Positions 15,471-23,617 of a stretch of 64,000 nt of DNA are shown in pieces (position 1 is the first letter of the stretch; every line of letters begins with the position of its first letter). The DNA is from JAWXUK01 sp044432725 (GTDB lineage: Bacteria; Bacillota; Clostridia; Oscillospirales; Oscillospiraceae), in assembly GCA_044432725.1 (NCBI GenBank), contig JAWXUL010000002.1, forward strand, positions 154,470-218,469, in the 5' to 3' direction. The notes beneath the pieces were generated by a model. It did not search any database, had not been told where the DNA came from, and saw nothing but the letters and a program-made list of their open reading frames with translations. A program made the position numbers and the translations under genes.

Positions 15471-16199
15471 TTATTTAAAATTCATCAGAGGTGTATAATT
15501 GCCAAGTAAGCGATTGGCTATGTTTCCATAAGCTTGGGCAGCGCCTGTTTTGCCCGATAAAATCTTACCTTGGTTTGCGTAAATCATCACGTTACTGTCT
15601 TCTGGGACAACTCCCAAAAGTTGCAAGCCTACTTTGTCCATGGCATCGTCCAGATTTGCCCCTAGCTTTTTCATGATTTTGGGTTGCACTCGATTCATCA
15701 CCAGTTGCACTGTTTCCACGTGATAAAGCTCTTCCACGGCTCTTCTTGCATCACGCATTGCCGAGGCATCTGTGGTCGAAACCACGATGGCAGAAGTGGC
15801 AGCAATGGTTGCCATGTGGAACCCTCGCCCTACACCTGCTGGTGCATCCAAAAACACAAAGTCAAAGAGGCGACTGGCTGATTCCACCAAGGGTATGATG
15901 GATTGCGCCTTTAGGTCATCATCATAATAGAGGGGGGCTGTCAGCAGATAGAGGTCTGGGTATTCGGGATGCTGAGCAGCTGCGTCAGACAGGAGACATC
16001 GTCCAAAAACCACATCAGAGAAGTCCATCATCACACGATCGCTCATGCCAAGGGACAGGTCTAAATTTTTCAGTCCCACATCCATATCCACACACAGGAC
16101 ACGTTTTCTTTTTAAAGATAGTTGGGAAGCAACGGCTGCTGTAAAAGAGGTTTTTCCTGTGCCTCCTTTTCCAGAGGTAACTGCAATTATTTTTCCCAA
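15471..16199 (-). CDS. MinD/ParA-family ATPase
   Basis: Deviant-Walker ATPase of 242 residues. SGKGGTGKTS (P-loop with the signature lysine), VDMDVGLKNLDLSLG (switch I, MinD type) and FVFLDAPAGVGRG (Walker B; the usual DSPAGIE Ser is Ala) are present. The C terminus ends AYGNIANRLLGNYTPLMNFK; a clear amphipathic membrane-targeting helix as in division-site MinD is not seen. Start is TTG with AAGGAGG 7 nt before. No minC or minE is near, and its neighbour is the MgsA-like gene. In Clostridia minD and mgsA often occur in one mre-min cluster, so this may be a diverged copy of that pair. Confidence 0.8.
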   Translation of the reverse strand: MGKIIAVTSGKGGTGKTSFTAAVASQLSLKRKRVLCVDMDVGLKNLDLSLGMSDRVMMDFSDVVFGRCLLSDAAAQHPEYPDLYLLTAPLYYDDDLKAQSIIPLVESASRLFDFVFLDAPAGVGRGFHMATIAATSAIVVSTTDASAMRDARRAVEELYHVETVQLVMNRVQPKIMKKLGANLDDAMDKVGLQLLGVVPEDSNVMIYANQGKILSGKTGAAQAYGNIANRLLGNYTPLMNFK

Positions 16200-16211
16200 G
16201 GCAAGCCCTCC

Positions 16212-16925
16212 TTAATCAGTGATGGGCGTGTTTTTAATCTTCGCCCAACGTCGTGGGTAATCTTCTGGGGTAGGGGATACTTTTTCGATGACCACGATTC
16301 GGTGGACTACATTCATGTTTGGAATATCGTAGTCGTATACTTCCATCAATTCTCCTCCCATTGCTCGAATGGTGGGAATCGCCATGGTAATTTCTCCCCC
16401 TGTGTCTCTGGATTTCATTGCCAGAAAGGTTCCACCTTCTTTTAAGAAAGGCAATGCTATCTCTGATAGAATCCGAAGGTCTGCCACAGCTCTGGCTGTG
16501 GCAACATCATAGACTTCTCGGTGACGGAGTTTGTGTGGTAGATCTTCCCCTCTGCCGTGTAGGGTGCTCATGTTTGGGAGGTCCAACTCTTGTGCCATCA
16601 CAGCAAGCCATTTCAGTCTTTTTTCCAAGGCATCCATCAAGGTGACAGAAAGTTGAGGCCGAAGGATTTGGAGTGGCACCCCTGGAAATCCTGCCCCTGT
16701 ACCGATATCAATGAGGGACTTTGCTTTCTCTGGTACAAAAGGGAGCAAAGCGGCTGAATCCAGCAAATGAAGCCCCAGCACTTGACTTTCTTCGGTGATT
16801 GCTGTCAAGTTCATCACTTGATTTTGTGCCAATAAGTTTTTGACGAAATCGTCCAATTTTTCGATGGCGAACTCACATGGGTCAATGCCCATGGCTTCTA
16901 AGCCTTTTTTTATTTCTTCTCTCAT
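16212..16925 (-). CDS. rsmG: 16S rRNA (guanine-527-N7)-methyltransferase
   Basis: RsmG (GidB) methylates G527 of 16S rRNA; loss gives low-level streptomycin resistance. SAM-binding features are SLIDIGTGAGFPGVPL, VTLMDALEKRLKWL and DVATARAVADLRIL. Length of 237 residues is typical. It is downstream of spo0J and a small membrane gene in the same direction; in Bacillus rsmG lies just upstream of noc instead. The ribosome site of ATG 16925 is weak (GGACGTG). Confidence 0.95.
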   Translation of the reverse strand: MREEIKKGLEAMGIDPCEFAIEKLDDFVKNLLAQNQVMNLTAITEESQVLGLHLLDSAALLPFVPEKAKSLIDIGTGAGFPGVPLQILRPQLSVTLMDALEKRLKWLAVMAQELDLPNMSTLHGRGEDLPHKLRHREVYDVATARAVADLRILSEIALPFLKEGGTFLAMKSRDTGGEITMAIPTIRAMGGELMEVYDYDIPNMNVVHRIVVIEKVSPTPEDYPRRWAKIKNTPITD

Positions 16926-16969
16926 TGTATCACGTCCAATTTAGCACGGGTGGTTTTTCTTTTAAATAA

Positions 16970-17422
16970 TTACTCATCACCTTTGATTTCCTTTAATCTT
17001 TCTTGCATATCTTCCTCTAAAAATTCTGAATTGATAGACTCTAGTAATTCTGTATTTTCTGGATCTTGTTCGAGCATCCACAAGCCCAGTAGGGCTGTAT
17101 ACTTTTCTTCTGACTGGACAAGATTTTCAGCAAGCACTGCAATGCTTTCTTCTAGTTCTTTTCGCTCTTGTTGATCACTGCTTTGATCTGCTTCCAAATC
17201 GTGGACTTGGGTGAGAAGGTCTTGGATTTCTTCCATGAGTTCTAATTTTTCTTGGTAGAGTTGGTCCATAGATTGCATCGAGGAAACCGAACTGCGAATG
17301 CCTTGCAAGGAGTCTGCCACTTCTCTTTGTTCCATCAGATACGTCATCATCATGAGAAAAAATGCCGCTGCAAACATAATGGAAATATAGTTGGTGACAG
17401 CAGTTTTTTTCTTAGACGCCAT
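16970..17422 (-). CDS. Small membrane-anchored coiled-coil protein in the parAB operon
   Basis: I do not recognise this 150-residue protein by name. After a basic start (MASKKKTA) comes one hydrophobic segment (about residues 12-33, ISIMFAAAFFLMMMTYLM), then a long acidic coiled coil (about 40-125) rich in Glu, Leu and Gln. Topology would be N-in with the coiled coil outside, or a tail-in arrangement if the segment is a reverse anchor. The ATG at 17420-17422 overlaps the spo0J end by 11 bp and is preceded by GGAGGAACAGC, so it is co-translated with soj-spo0J. A small coupled partner in envelope or chromosome-segregation work is possible but unproven. Confidence 0.72.
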   Translation of the reverse strand: MASKKKTAVTNYISIMFAAAFFLMMMTYLMEQREVADSLQGIRSSVSSMQSMDQLYQEKLELMEEIQDLLTQVHDLEADQSSDQQERKELEESIAVLAENLVQSEEKYTALLGLWMLEQDPENTELLESINSEFLEEDMQERLKEIKGDE

Positions 17423-18296
17423 GCTGTTCCTCCTGCAGTGTGGCAAGGACTTCCACAAGTCCTGTTAAGTCTTGGGCGTCGGTGTATTCCAAGACGATTT
17501 TCCCTTTCTTGCCACGATGTTGTATCAAGACTCTTCTTCCCAATGCTTGGCTTAGATTTTCTTGCGATTCACGTACATAAAGTTGTACATCGTTTGCGTC
17601 ATCTGGAAAGGACTTTTTTTTCACTGGCTTGTCCTCTTTCATTTGTCGCATAAGTGCTTCGGTGCGACGGACAGAGAGGTCATTTTTCATCACCATTTCA
17701 GCCACTTCTTCCATCACCCGTTGGTTGGGTGCCACCAAAATCGCACGAGCGTGTCCTGCTGATAATTGGGCACTTTCCAAGTAGGGGAGAAGGGATTCTG
17801 GCAAACCTAATAGTCGAAGAGAGTTGGCAATGGCCGGGCGAGATTTCCCCATCCGTTGAGACACTTCTTCTTGGGTCAAATGGTATTCTTCCATAAGAAG
17901 TTGATAGCCTCTGGCTTCTTCCAGCGGGTTCAAATCTTCTCGTTGAAGGTTTTCAATCAAGCCAATTTCCATCACTTTGCGGTCATCTGCTTCAATGATT
18001 TGGACAGGAATTTCTGTAAGTTCTGCTTCTTTGGCCGCTCTCCAACGTCGTTCTCCAGCTACAATTTCATAGTAACCAGAGTCAAGGAGGCGAACCGTAA
18101 GAGGCTGAATAACACCATGAATCCGAATAGACTCAGCCAGTTCTGTAATGCTTTCTGGATCGAAATTCTTCCGAGGTTGATTCAAACCTGGTTGCACTTT
18201 CATCAAAGGAACTGTGCTACCACCTGTTGGTTCTTCCTCTCCCAAATCACCTAAGAGCATATTTAATCCTGCACCTAATCCGTGTTTTTGATTCAT
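17412..18296 (-). CDS. spo0J: Chromosome partitioning protein Spo0J/ParB
   Basis: CTP-dependent DNA clamp that loads at parS and spreads, recruiting SMC and stimulating Soj. The N-terminal CTP domain has QPRKNFD and AGERRWRAA, then ENLQREDLNPLEEA, the helix-turn-helix GKSRPAIANSLRLLGLP and the C-terminal dimer domain. The arginine in GKSR and the glycine in SAGHAR match ParB rather than Noc specificity positions. 294 residues is typical. It starts 10 bp after soj with an AGGAGG site, and two perfect parS sites lie 1.0-1.2 kb upstream. Confidence 0.95.
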   Translation of the reverse strand: MNQKHGLGAGLNMLLGDLGEEEPTGGSTVPLMKVQPGLNQPRKNFDPESITELAESIRIHGVIQPLTVRLLDSGYYEIVAGERRWRAAKEAELTEIPVQIIEADDRKVMEIGLIENLQREDLNPLEEARGYQLLMEEYHLTQEEVSQRMGKSRPAIANSLRLLGLPESLLPYLESAQLSAGHARAILVAPNQRVMEEVAEMVMKNDLSVRRTEALMRQMKEDKPVKKKSFPDDANDVQLYVRESQENLSQALGRRVLIQHRGKKGKIVLEYTDAQDLTGLVEVLATLQEEQHGV

Positions 18297-18305
18297 ATTT
18301 TCCTC

Positions 18306-19082
18306 CTATCGTCTAACCAGTCTTTGAGACTGCATTTTCACCACTTCTTTCGCTAAGGTGCCATAGGCTTCTGCGCCACGAGAATGGGGGTCGTAAATTT
18401 GAATTGGTTCTCCGTGGCTTGGAGCTTCTGATAATCGAACGTTTCGAGGGATGACTGTGGAAAAGACTTTTTGAGGGAAATACCGTTTCACTTCTTCTGC
18501 CACTTGAGTAGAAAGATTGGTTCTTCCATCATACATTGTCAATAAAACCCCTTCCAGTTCCAATTCTGGATTTAGTTTTTGTTTCACCAAGCGTACTGTG
18601 TTCATCAGGTCTGCCAGTCCTTCCAAGGCGTAATATTCACATTGGACAGGCACGAGGAGACCATGGGCAGCAGTCAGTCCGTTGACTGTCAACAGTTCCA
18701 AGGAAGGGGGACAATCAATAAAAATAAAATCGTAATTTAGCTCTAATTCACGCAAGGCTTCTCGGAGTAAAAACTCACGATTTTTCATTTCATACATTTC
18801 CATCCCTGCCCCAGCAAGCACTTGGTTAGAAGGTAAAACATCTCCAAAACGTGTCGAAATCACCCCTTCATGTGGGGTTTTATCCCCTAAAATCACGTCA
18901 TAAATGTTAGTCGTCTTAGTTCTTTTTTGCAATCCCATGCCTGTTGTTGCGTTGGCTTGTGGGTCAAAATCACAAAGTAGCACCTTCTTTTTTTGCATGG
19001 TCAGTGCTGTTGCCAGATTAACTGCAGTGGTGGTTTTTCCCACGCCACCTTTTTGATTGACTACTGCAATAATTCTTGCCAT
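18306..19082 (-). CDS. soj: Chromosome partitioning ATPase Soj/ParA
   Basis: ParA-family ATPase that binds DNA non-specifically as an ATP dimer and, in Bacillus, regulates DnaA. The deviant Walker A VNQKGGVGKTTTA, LLCDFDPQANATTG, FIFIDCPPSLELLT and PVQCEYYALEGL are all intact. 258 residues is usual. It is first in the soj-spo0J-membrane protein-rsmG run and has a recognisable promoter at 19174-19202. Confidence 0.96.
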   Translation of the reverse strand: MARIIAVVNQKGGVGKTTTAVNLATALTMQKKKVLLCDFDPQANATTGMGLQKRTKTTNIYDVILGDKTPHEGVISTRFGDVLPSNQVLAGAGMEMYEMKNREFLLREALRELELNYDFIFIDCPPSLELLTVNGLTAAHGLLVPVQCEYYALEGLADLMNTVRLVKQKLNPELELEGVLLTMYDGRTNLSTQVAEEVKRYFPQKVFSTVIPRNVRLSEAPSHGEPIQIYDPHSRGAEAYGTLAKEVVKMQSQRLVRR

Positions 19083-19173
19083 TGCCTAACCTCCTTTGGT
19101 AAAAATCAAACAAGAAACAAAGGGAGGATAACGTCGTTTGCGTCATTTCTCGATTTTTCATGTCATTGTTTCT

Positions 19174-19202
19174 ATTATAACAAGAACGTTTCAAGATTAC
19201 AA
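19174..19202 (-). promoter_or_regulatory. Promoter of soj
   Basis: On the minus strand TTGTAA, 17-bp spacer, TATAAT. The transcript would begin around 19167, about 85 nt upstream of the soj start. Confidence 0.5.
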
Positions 19203-19242
19203 TGGTTTTTGTAAAAATAATTTGCAAATTATTTTCAGTGAA

Positions 19243-19282
19243 AAAATATGGCTCCAAAAACTGTGTTTTGAAGCCATATTTT
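19243..19282 (-). terminator. Terminator downstream of noc and the parS sites
   Basis: AAAATATGGCT pairs with AGCCATATTTT, extended by CAAAA/TTTTG across one mismatch, and a T-run follows on the minus strand. It separates the noc transcript from soj. Confidence 0.85.
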
Positions 19283-19310
19283 GAAGTTAATGAGGAATTA
19301 TTTTTTGGAA

Positions 19311-19326
19311 TGTTTCACGTGAAACA
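19311..19326. promoter_or_regulatory. parS site 1
   Basis: Perfect 16-bp palindrome TGTTTCACGTGAAACA, identical to the Bacillus parS consensus bound by Spo0J. Confidence 0.95.
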
Positions 19327-19462
19327 TTGTTTACTGTAAAACAGATGGATTAGCGAAAGTTTCTGGTAAATAAAATTACCAAATATCAGGTGAACATCAT
19401 CGGGGTTTGTTTGTCATTCTTTTGTAACTATTTCAGTTGGGTGATTTGTGGTTTTTATGAAT

Positions 19463-19478
19463 TGTTTCACGTGAAACA
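19463..19478. promoter_or_regulatory. parS site 2
   Basis: Second perfect TGTTTCACGTGAAACA, 152 bp from the first and 73 bp beyond the noc stop. The palindrome extends one base each side. Between the two sites (19327-19462) I see no gene or other structure. Confidence 0.95.
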
Positions 19479-19550
19479 ATTACAAATACTGCAAGCTTTG
19501 TTTCTTTTGTTTTCAATGGAAATCGAGAAACCTGAATGCTATTTTCATTG

Positions 19551-20402
19551 TTACAAACTAGGACTGGTAGCTCTCTCTAATCTTTCTTTTGAAATTTCTC
19601 TACCTTTTAAATTTGGGTTACGTGGGATTTTTATGGTCAGAAGTATTTCCTCTTCTCCTTCTTCTTTATGGTACTGGGCATTGACACCAGCAGTTTTCAT
19701 CAAGTCTAATCCTTTGTTAATGGTATTCAGGAATAAGCGTACATCTTTTATGATCATAATTTGTTTTCCCTTTTTGGGTGGGGGAGGGTCTAAGTATTCT
19801 TTGATATAAGCTTCTGTCTGGCTTACATTCAGTTGCTTTTCACGAATTATTTTCACTACTTTTAATCTTTGTTTTTCATCTGGAAGCTTCAGCAAAGCAC
19901 GTGCATGACGTTGGGTGCAATTTCCTTCTCTTAAAGCTTGAACCACTGGTGGGCTAAGGCGAAGAAGTCGCAATAAATTTGCTACAGCAGATTGACTTTT
20001 TCCTAATTTTTTTGCTGTTTCATCCTGTGACAATCCAAAATCAGCGATAACCTGTGCAATGGCATTTGCCTCTTCAAAGTGGTCTAAATTTTCTCGTTGT
20101 ATATTTTCCACCAAAGCGAGAAGGGAGGAAGTTTCTGCGCCCACTTCTTTCAGTAAGCATGGCACTTCACTAAGACCCGCTATTTGTGCTGCACGGAGTC
20201 GACGCTCTCCGGCAATTAGTTCCCAACCAGTAGAAATTTTTCTTACTGTCAAGGGTTGGAGAATACCAAGTTCTTTTATAGATTGAGCTAGGCTGTTGAG
20301 TTCTGTTTCTGAGAATATGGTGCGAGGTTGTTTGGGGTTTGGGAAAATATTTCCGATGGAAATTTGTTGTACTCTATCAAGAGATTTTTTGAATAGTTCC
20401 AT
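19551..20402 (-). CDS. noc: Nucleoid occlusion protein Noc (ParB paralogue)
   Basis: ParB-family CTPase, 283 residues, the same length as Bacillus Noc, which blocks septum formation over the nucleoid. CTP box AGERRLRAA, ENIQRENLDHFEEA, and HTH region GKSQSAVANLLRLLRLS. At positions known to separate Noc from ParB DNA specificity it has Gln (GKSQS) and Arg (CTQRHARAL), as in Noc. The N terminus MELFKKSLDRV could form a short amphipathic membrane helix. ATG has AAAGGAG upstream. It lies directly beside gyrA and a DnaA-box cluster. A second ParB with some parS affinity is the alternative. Confidence 0.85.
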   Translation of the reverse strand: MELFKKSLDRVQQISIGNIFPNPKQPRTIFSETELNSLAQSIKELGILQPLTVRKISTGWELIAGERRLRAAQIAGLSEVPCLLKEVGAETSSLLALVENIQRENLDHFEEANAIAQVIADFGLSQDETAKKLGKSQSAVANLLRLLRLSPPVVQALREGNCTQRHARALLKLPDEKQRLKVVKIIREKQLNVSQTEAYIKEYLDPPPPKKGKQIMIIKDVRLFLNTINKGLDLMKTAGVNAQYHKEEGEEEILLTIKIPRNPNLKGREISKERLERATSPSL

Positions 20403-20561
20403 ATCATTACTCCTTTTGTGGATTCTTTACCTCTTTATTATAACCTGAAAGGAGTGAAAATTTTGTCGAAGGAGGAAAAGATTTCCTTGGAAAACGTTGA
20501 TTTTTCCCACTTATATTTCTCTATAGTTTTACACTTTTCCCCAAAGTTTTACACTTCCCAC

Positions 20562-20736
20562 TGTGGAGATGTGGAAAAAACTGTGGATTAGTGGATAACT
20601 TTTTCTTATTATGTGGAAATGTTTTGTGGAGATGTGGAAAGATTCTGTGGATAAGTGGAAAACCCTGATTTACCCTCCCATTTATCCACTTTTCTGTCTC
20701 ATGTCCTCTGTGGAATGTGGAAAAATGTGTGGAAAT
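20562..20736. promoter_or_regulatory. Dense DnaA-box cluster between noc and gyrA
   Basis: About thirteen near-consensus DnaA boxes in 175 bp, nearly all in one orientation: TGTGGAGAT 20562, TGTGGAAAA 20570, TGTGGATTA 20582, AGTGGATAA 20590, TGTGGAAAT 20612, TGTGGAGAT 20625, TGTGGAAAG 20633, the perfect TGTGGATAA 20646, AGTGGAAAA 20654, TTATCCACT 20682 (opposite), TGTGGAATG 20709, TGTGGAAAA 20716 and TGTGGAAAT 20728. Many are spaced 8 or 12 bp, so adjacent boxes abut. The rest of the 426-bp gap (20403-20828) holds the gyrA terminator and noc leader; no gene is seen. Confidence 0.75.
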
Positions 20737-20786
20737 GTAGATAAAGTAAAAAAGGGTATTTCCTTCCTGATGTTCCTTGGTCAGAA

Positions 20787-20814
20787 AAAACCCATCGTTT
20801 TCACGATGGGTTTT
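20787..20814 (-). terminator. Terminator of gyrA
   Basis: Stem of ACCCATCGT/ACGATGGGT type extended by A-T pairs, 4-nt loop, with six T on the minus strand, 15 bp past the gyrA stop. Confidence 0.9.
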
Positions 20815-20828
20815 TGGTTTCATTCAAG

Positions 20829-23408
20829 CTAAGATTCTTCCTCTTCTTCAGTGGTTTCGTCCTCTGGAGTTTCTTCCTCTTGTGTATCTTCCAATTCCAG
20901 AGTATCGCCTTCTTCTTCCTCGGCTAGTTCTAGCTCTACCACTGGGGCATCTTCACTGGTATCTTTTTCTGTTAGTGCCATGGAAATGACTTGGTCTTCG
21001 TCCTCTTTAAAACGCATCACGATGACACCTTTGGTAGCTCTTCCTGTGGGTCTGATGGAATCCACTGGAGTACGGATTAAGATACCTTTGGAGGTAACTA
21101 GAAGTAAATCTTCCGAGCCATCCACGATTTTAATCCCCACAATTTTACCGGTCTTTTCAGAGACTGCATAGTTTTTCAATCCTAAGCCACCTCTGTTTTT
21201 CACACTGTATTCTTCGCAAGGCGTACGTTTTCCGAAGCCATTTTCTGTGATAGTCAGCACCATATTTTCAGCTGTGGCAATTCCTGAGCCAACTACGTAG
21301 TCCTCTCCACGGAGGCGAATCCCACGTACACCCACAGCATCACGACCCATGACACGGACATCTTCTTCTTGGAAACAGACCGCAGATCCTTCACGGGTTG
21401 CCAGGAGAATATTCTCCCCGCCTTTGGTGTGATGTACCGCAACAAGAGAGTCATTTTCTTCTAATTTCAGTGCACGGATTCCTGAAACACGGATATTTTT
21501 CAAAGCAGACACTTGGATACGTTTCACTTTACCGTAACGAGTGACCATCATCAAATGTCCTTCTTCGGTGAGATTTTCGATGCGAATCATCGCCTGTACT
21601 TTTTCTCCTGTTTCGATAGACAGGATATTCACTAGGGCTGTTCCTCTTGCTGTTTTACCTGATTCGGGGATTTGGTATCCTTTTTTCTGATAAACTTTCC
21701 CTGTATCTGTAAAGAAAAGAATGATATCGTGGGTAGAAGCAGTAAAGACGCTTTCTACACAGTCTTCTTCACGAGTTGTCATACCCTTTTTCCCACGGCC
21801 GCCTTTTCCTTGGGCTGCATACTCTGACACAGCGGTACGTTTGATATAACCACCTTGGCTGAGGGTAAAGATACATTCTTCCACTTCGATCAGGTCTTCA
21901 ATGTCCAAATCGTCCTCGGCAAAGCCGATTTCTGTGCGACGTTCATCTCCAAATTTATCTCTTATGGCGGTGAGTTCTTCTTTTAACACGGCAATCAACA
22001 TTTCTGGGTCAGCCAAAAGTTCTGTGTAATAGGCAATTTTTTCTTGTAATTGCTCATATTCCCCTTGGATTTTTTCTTTTTCCAAGCCTTGTAAACGACG
22101 AAGTTGCATTTCTAAGATTGCTTGAGACTGGACCTCGGAAAGAGTGAATTGCTCCATCAACTTTTCTTTTGCATCGTCATAACGAGAACGAATCACACGA
22201 ATGACTTCATCGATATTGTCCAACGCAATCAAAAGTCCTTGTAACAGATGGGCACGTTCTTGTGCTTTCCTTTTGTCGTAAACAGTTCTTCTTGTGATAA
22301 TTTCTTTTTGATATGTGATATATTCATCTAAAATACCACGTAAAGTCAAAATTTTAGGTTGCTTTTGATTATTCACCAAGGCGAGTAACACCACTGCAAA
22401 AGTGGTTTGCATTTGCGTTTGAGCGAAAAGACGATTGAGCACCACTTGAGGATTGGCATCTCGTTTTAACTCGATGACCACACGCATCCCTTTTTTTCCG
22501 TCTGATTCATCTTGAATGCCTGAAATACCTTCTATTTTTTTATCTTTTACTTGATCAGCGATCGCCATGACCAAGCGAGATTTATTCACCTGATACGGTA
22601 GTTCGTAAACAATAATACGGGTTCTATTTTGACCAAATTCTTCCATCTCTACCTTGGCACGGACACGAATGTGACCACGACCTGTGGCATAGGCAGCACG
22701 GATGCCTGATTTACCCATGATTAAACCACGGGTAGGGAAGTCTGGGCCTTTGATGTGTTCCATCAAATCTTCTAAGGTAGCTTCTGGATTTTCGAGCACA
22801 CAGATGGTTGCATCAATGACTTCACGGAGATTATGTGGTGGGATATTGGTGGTCATGCCCACAGCGATGCCCGTGGATCCGTTCACAAGGAGATTTGGGA
22901 AACGGCTGGGGACAACACGTGGTTCTAGAGTGGATTCGTCATAGTTTGCATCCCAATCCACAGTTTCTTTTTCAATATCACGCATCATTTCGTTGGCAAG
23001 TTTTGCCATACGTGCTTCTGTATAACGATAAGCAGCAGGGGGGTCACCATCAATAGAGCCGAAGTTCCCGTGTCCATCCACCAAGGGATAGCGAAGAGAA
23101 AAATCTTGGGCAAGGCGAACGAGGGCATCGTAAACGCTTTGGTCACCATGGGGGTGATAAGAACCCAAGACATCCCCAACGCAAGTAGCTGATTTTTTGT
23201 AGGGTTTATCGCTGGTCAGTCCTTTTTCGTACATTGCGTATAAAATTCTACGGTGGACAGGTTTCAAGCCATCTCTCACATCGGGAAGGGCACGCCCCAC
23301 GATTACAGACATGGCATAATCTATATAAGCTTCTTCCATCTCGAGTTCCAGAGGTATGTTAATAATTTTCTGGTTTGGGAACGAGATGTCCTGATCATTT
23401 TGTTTCAT
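20829..23408 (-). CDS. gyrA: DNA gyrase subunit A
   Basis: Breakage-reunion subunit of gyrase, which supercoils DNA. The N-terminal portion has EEAYIDYAMSVIVGRALPD, GDVLGSYHPHGD (quinolone region) and AAYRYTEARM with the catalytic Tyr; the C-terminal beta-pinwheel carries a GyrA-box variant QGKGGRGKKG (about residue 530). The last ~45 residues are very acidic, a tail known in several gyrases. Start is the ATG at 23406-23408 with AAAGGAG before it; the TTG seven codons earlier lies upstream of that site. 859 residues. Unlike the usual gyrB-gyrA pair, gyrB is 36 kb away across the origin. Confidence 0.97.
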   Translation of the reverse strand: MKQNDQDISFPNQKIINIPLELEMEEAYIDYAMSVIVGRALPDVRDGLKPVHRRILYAMYEKGLTSDKPYKKSATCVGDVLGSYHPHGDQSVYDALVRLAQDFSLRYPLVDGHGNFGSIDGDPPAAYRYTEARMAKLANEMMRDIEKETVDWDANYDESTLEPRVVPSRFPNLLVNGSTGIAVGMTTNIPPHNLREVIDATICVLENPEATLEDLMEHIKGPDFPTRGLIMGKSGIRAAYATGRGHIRVRAKVEMEEFGQNRTRIIVYELPYQVNKSRLVMAIADQVKDKKIEGISGIQDESDGKKGMRVVIELKRDANPQVVLNRLFAQTQMQTTFAVVLLALVNNQKQPKILTLRGILDEYITYQKEIITRRTVYDKRKAQERAHLLQGLLIALDNIDEVIRVIRSRYDDAKEKLMEQFTLSEVQSQAILEMQLRRLQGLEKEKIQGEYEQLQEKIAYYTELLADPEMLIAVLKEELTAIRDKFGDERRTEIGFAEDDLDIEDLIEVEECIFTLSQGGYIKRTAVSEYAAQGKGGRGKKGMTTREEDCVESVFTASTHDIILFFTDTGKVYQKKGYQIPESGKTARGTALVNILSIETGEKVQAMIRIENLTEEGHLMMVTRYGKVKRIQVSALKNIRVSGIRALKLEENDSLVAVHHTKGGENILLATREGSAVCFQEEDVRVMGRDAVGVRGIRLRGEDYVVGSGIATAENMVLTITENGFGKRTPCEEYSVKNRGGLGLKNYAVSEKTGKIVGIKIVDGSEDLLLVTSKGILIRTPVDSIRPTGRATKGVIVMRFKEDEDQVISMALTEKDTSEDAPVVELELAEEEEGDTLELEDTQEEETPEDETTEEEEES

Positions 23409-23441
23409 GCTTTTCTCCTTTAAAGGCAAATTCCTAACTTA

Positions 23442-23450
23442 ATTATACCA
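23442..23450 (-). promoter_or_regulatory. Extended -10 promoter of gyrA
   Basis: TGGTATAAT on the minus strand, 33-42 bp before the gyrA start codon; no strong -35 is seen. Confidence 0.5.
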
Positions 23451-23557
23451 TAACTAAGGAAAAAAAACTAGGTTTTTTTGTGAATTAATCAAAAAATTTT
23501 ACTTTTGTTTCCCTTTGTTCAAAGGCTTTTATTTCCAAAAAAATTAACCTTATCCCC

Positions 23558-23586
23558 TTGACAAACAGCTTGTTTTATTGTACTAT
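23558..23586 (+). promoter_or_regulatory. Promoter of the Sel1-type gene
   Basis: TTGACA, 17-bp spacer, TACTAT, ending 31 bp before the TTG start at 23618. Confidence 0.6.
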
Positions 23587-23617
23587 AAAAGCATAAGTTT
23601 TGTAAGGTGGTGAGGTT

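Noticed and set aside
19390..19809. Plus-strand 139-residue reading frame over parS site 2
   Set aside because: Mostly antisense to noc; no ribosome site and no family likeness.
20562..20736. Primary replication origin at the noc-gyrA gap
   Set aside because: Despite more boxes, no DnaA-trio or long AT-rich unwinding tract is seen, and gene strand bias switches near dnaA instead.
20611..20832. Plus-strand 73-residue reading frame between noc and gyrA
   Set aside because: Trp/Lys/Val-rich product is only the translation of repeated TGTGGA boxes.
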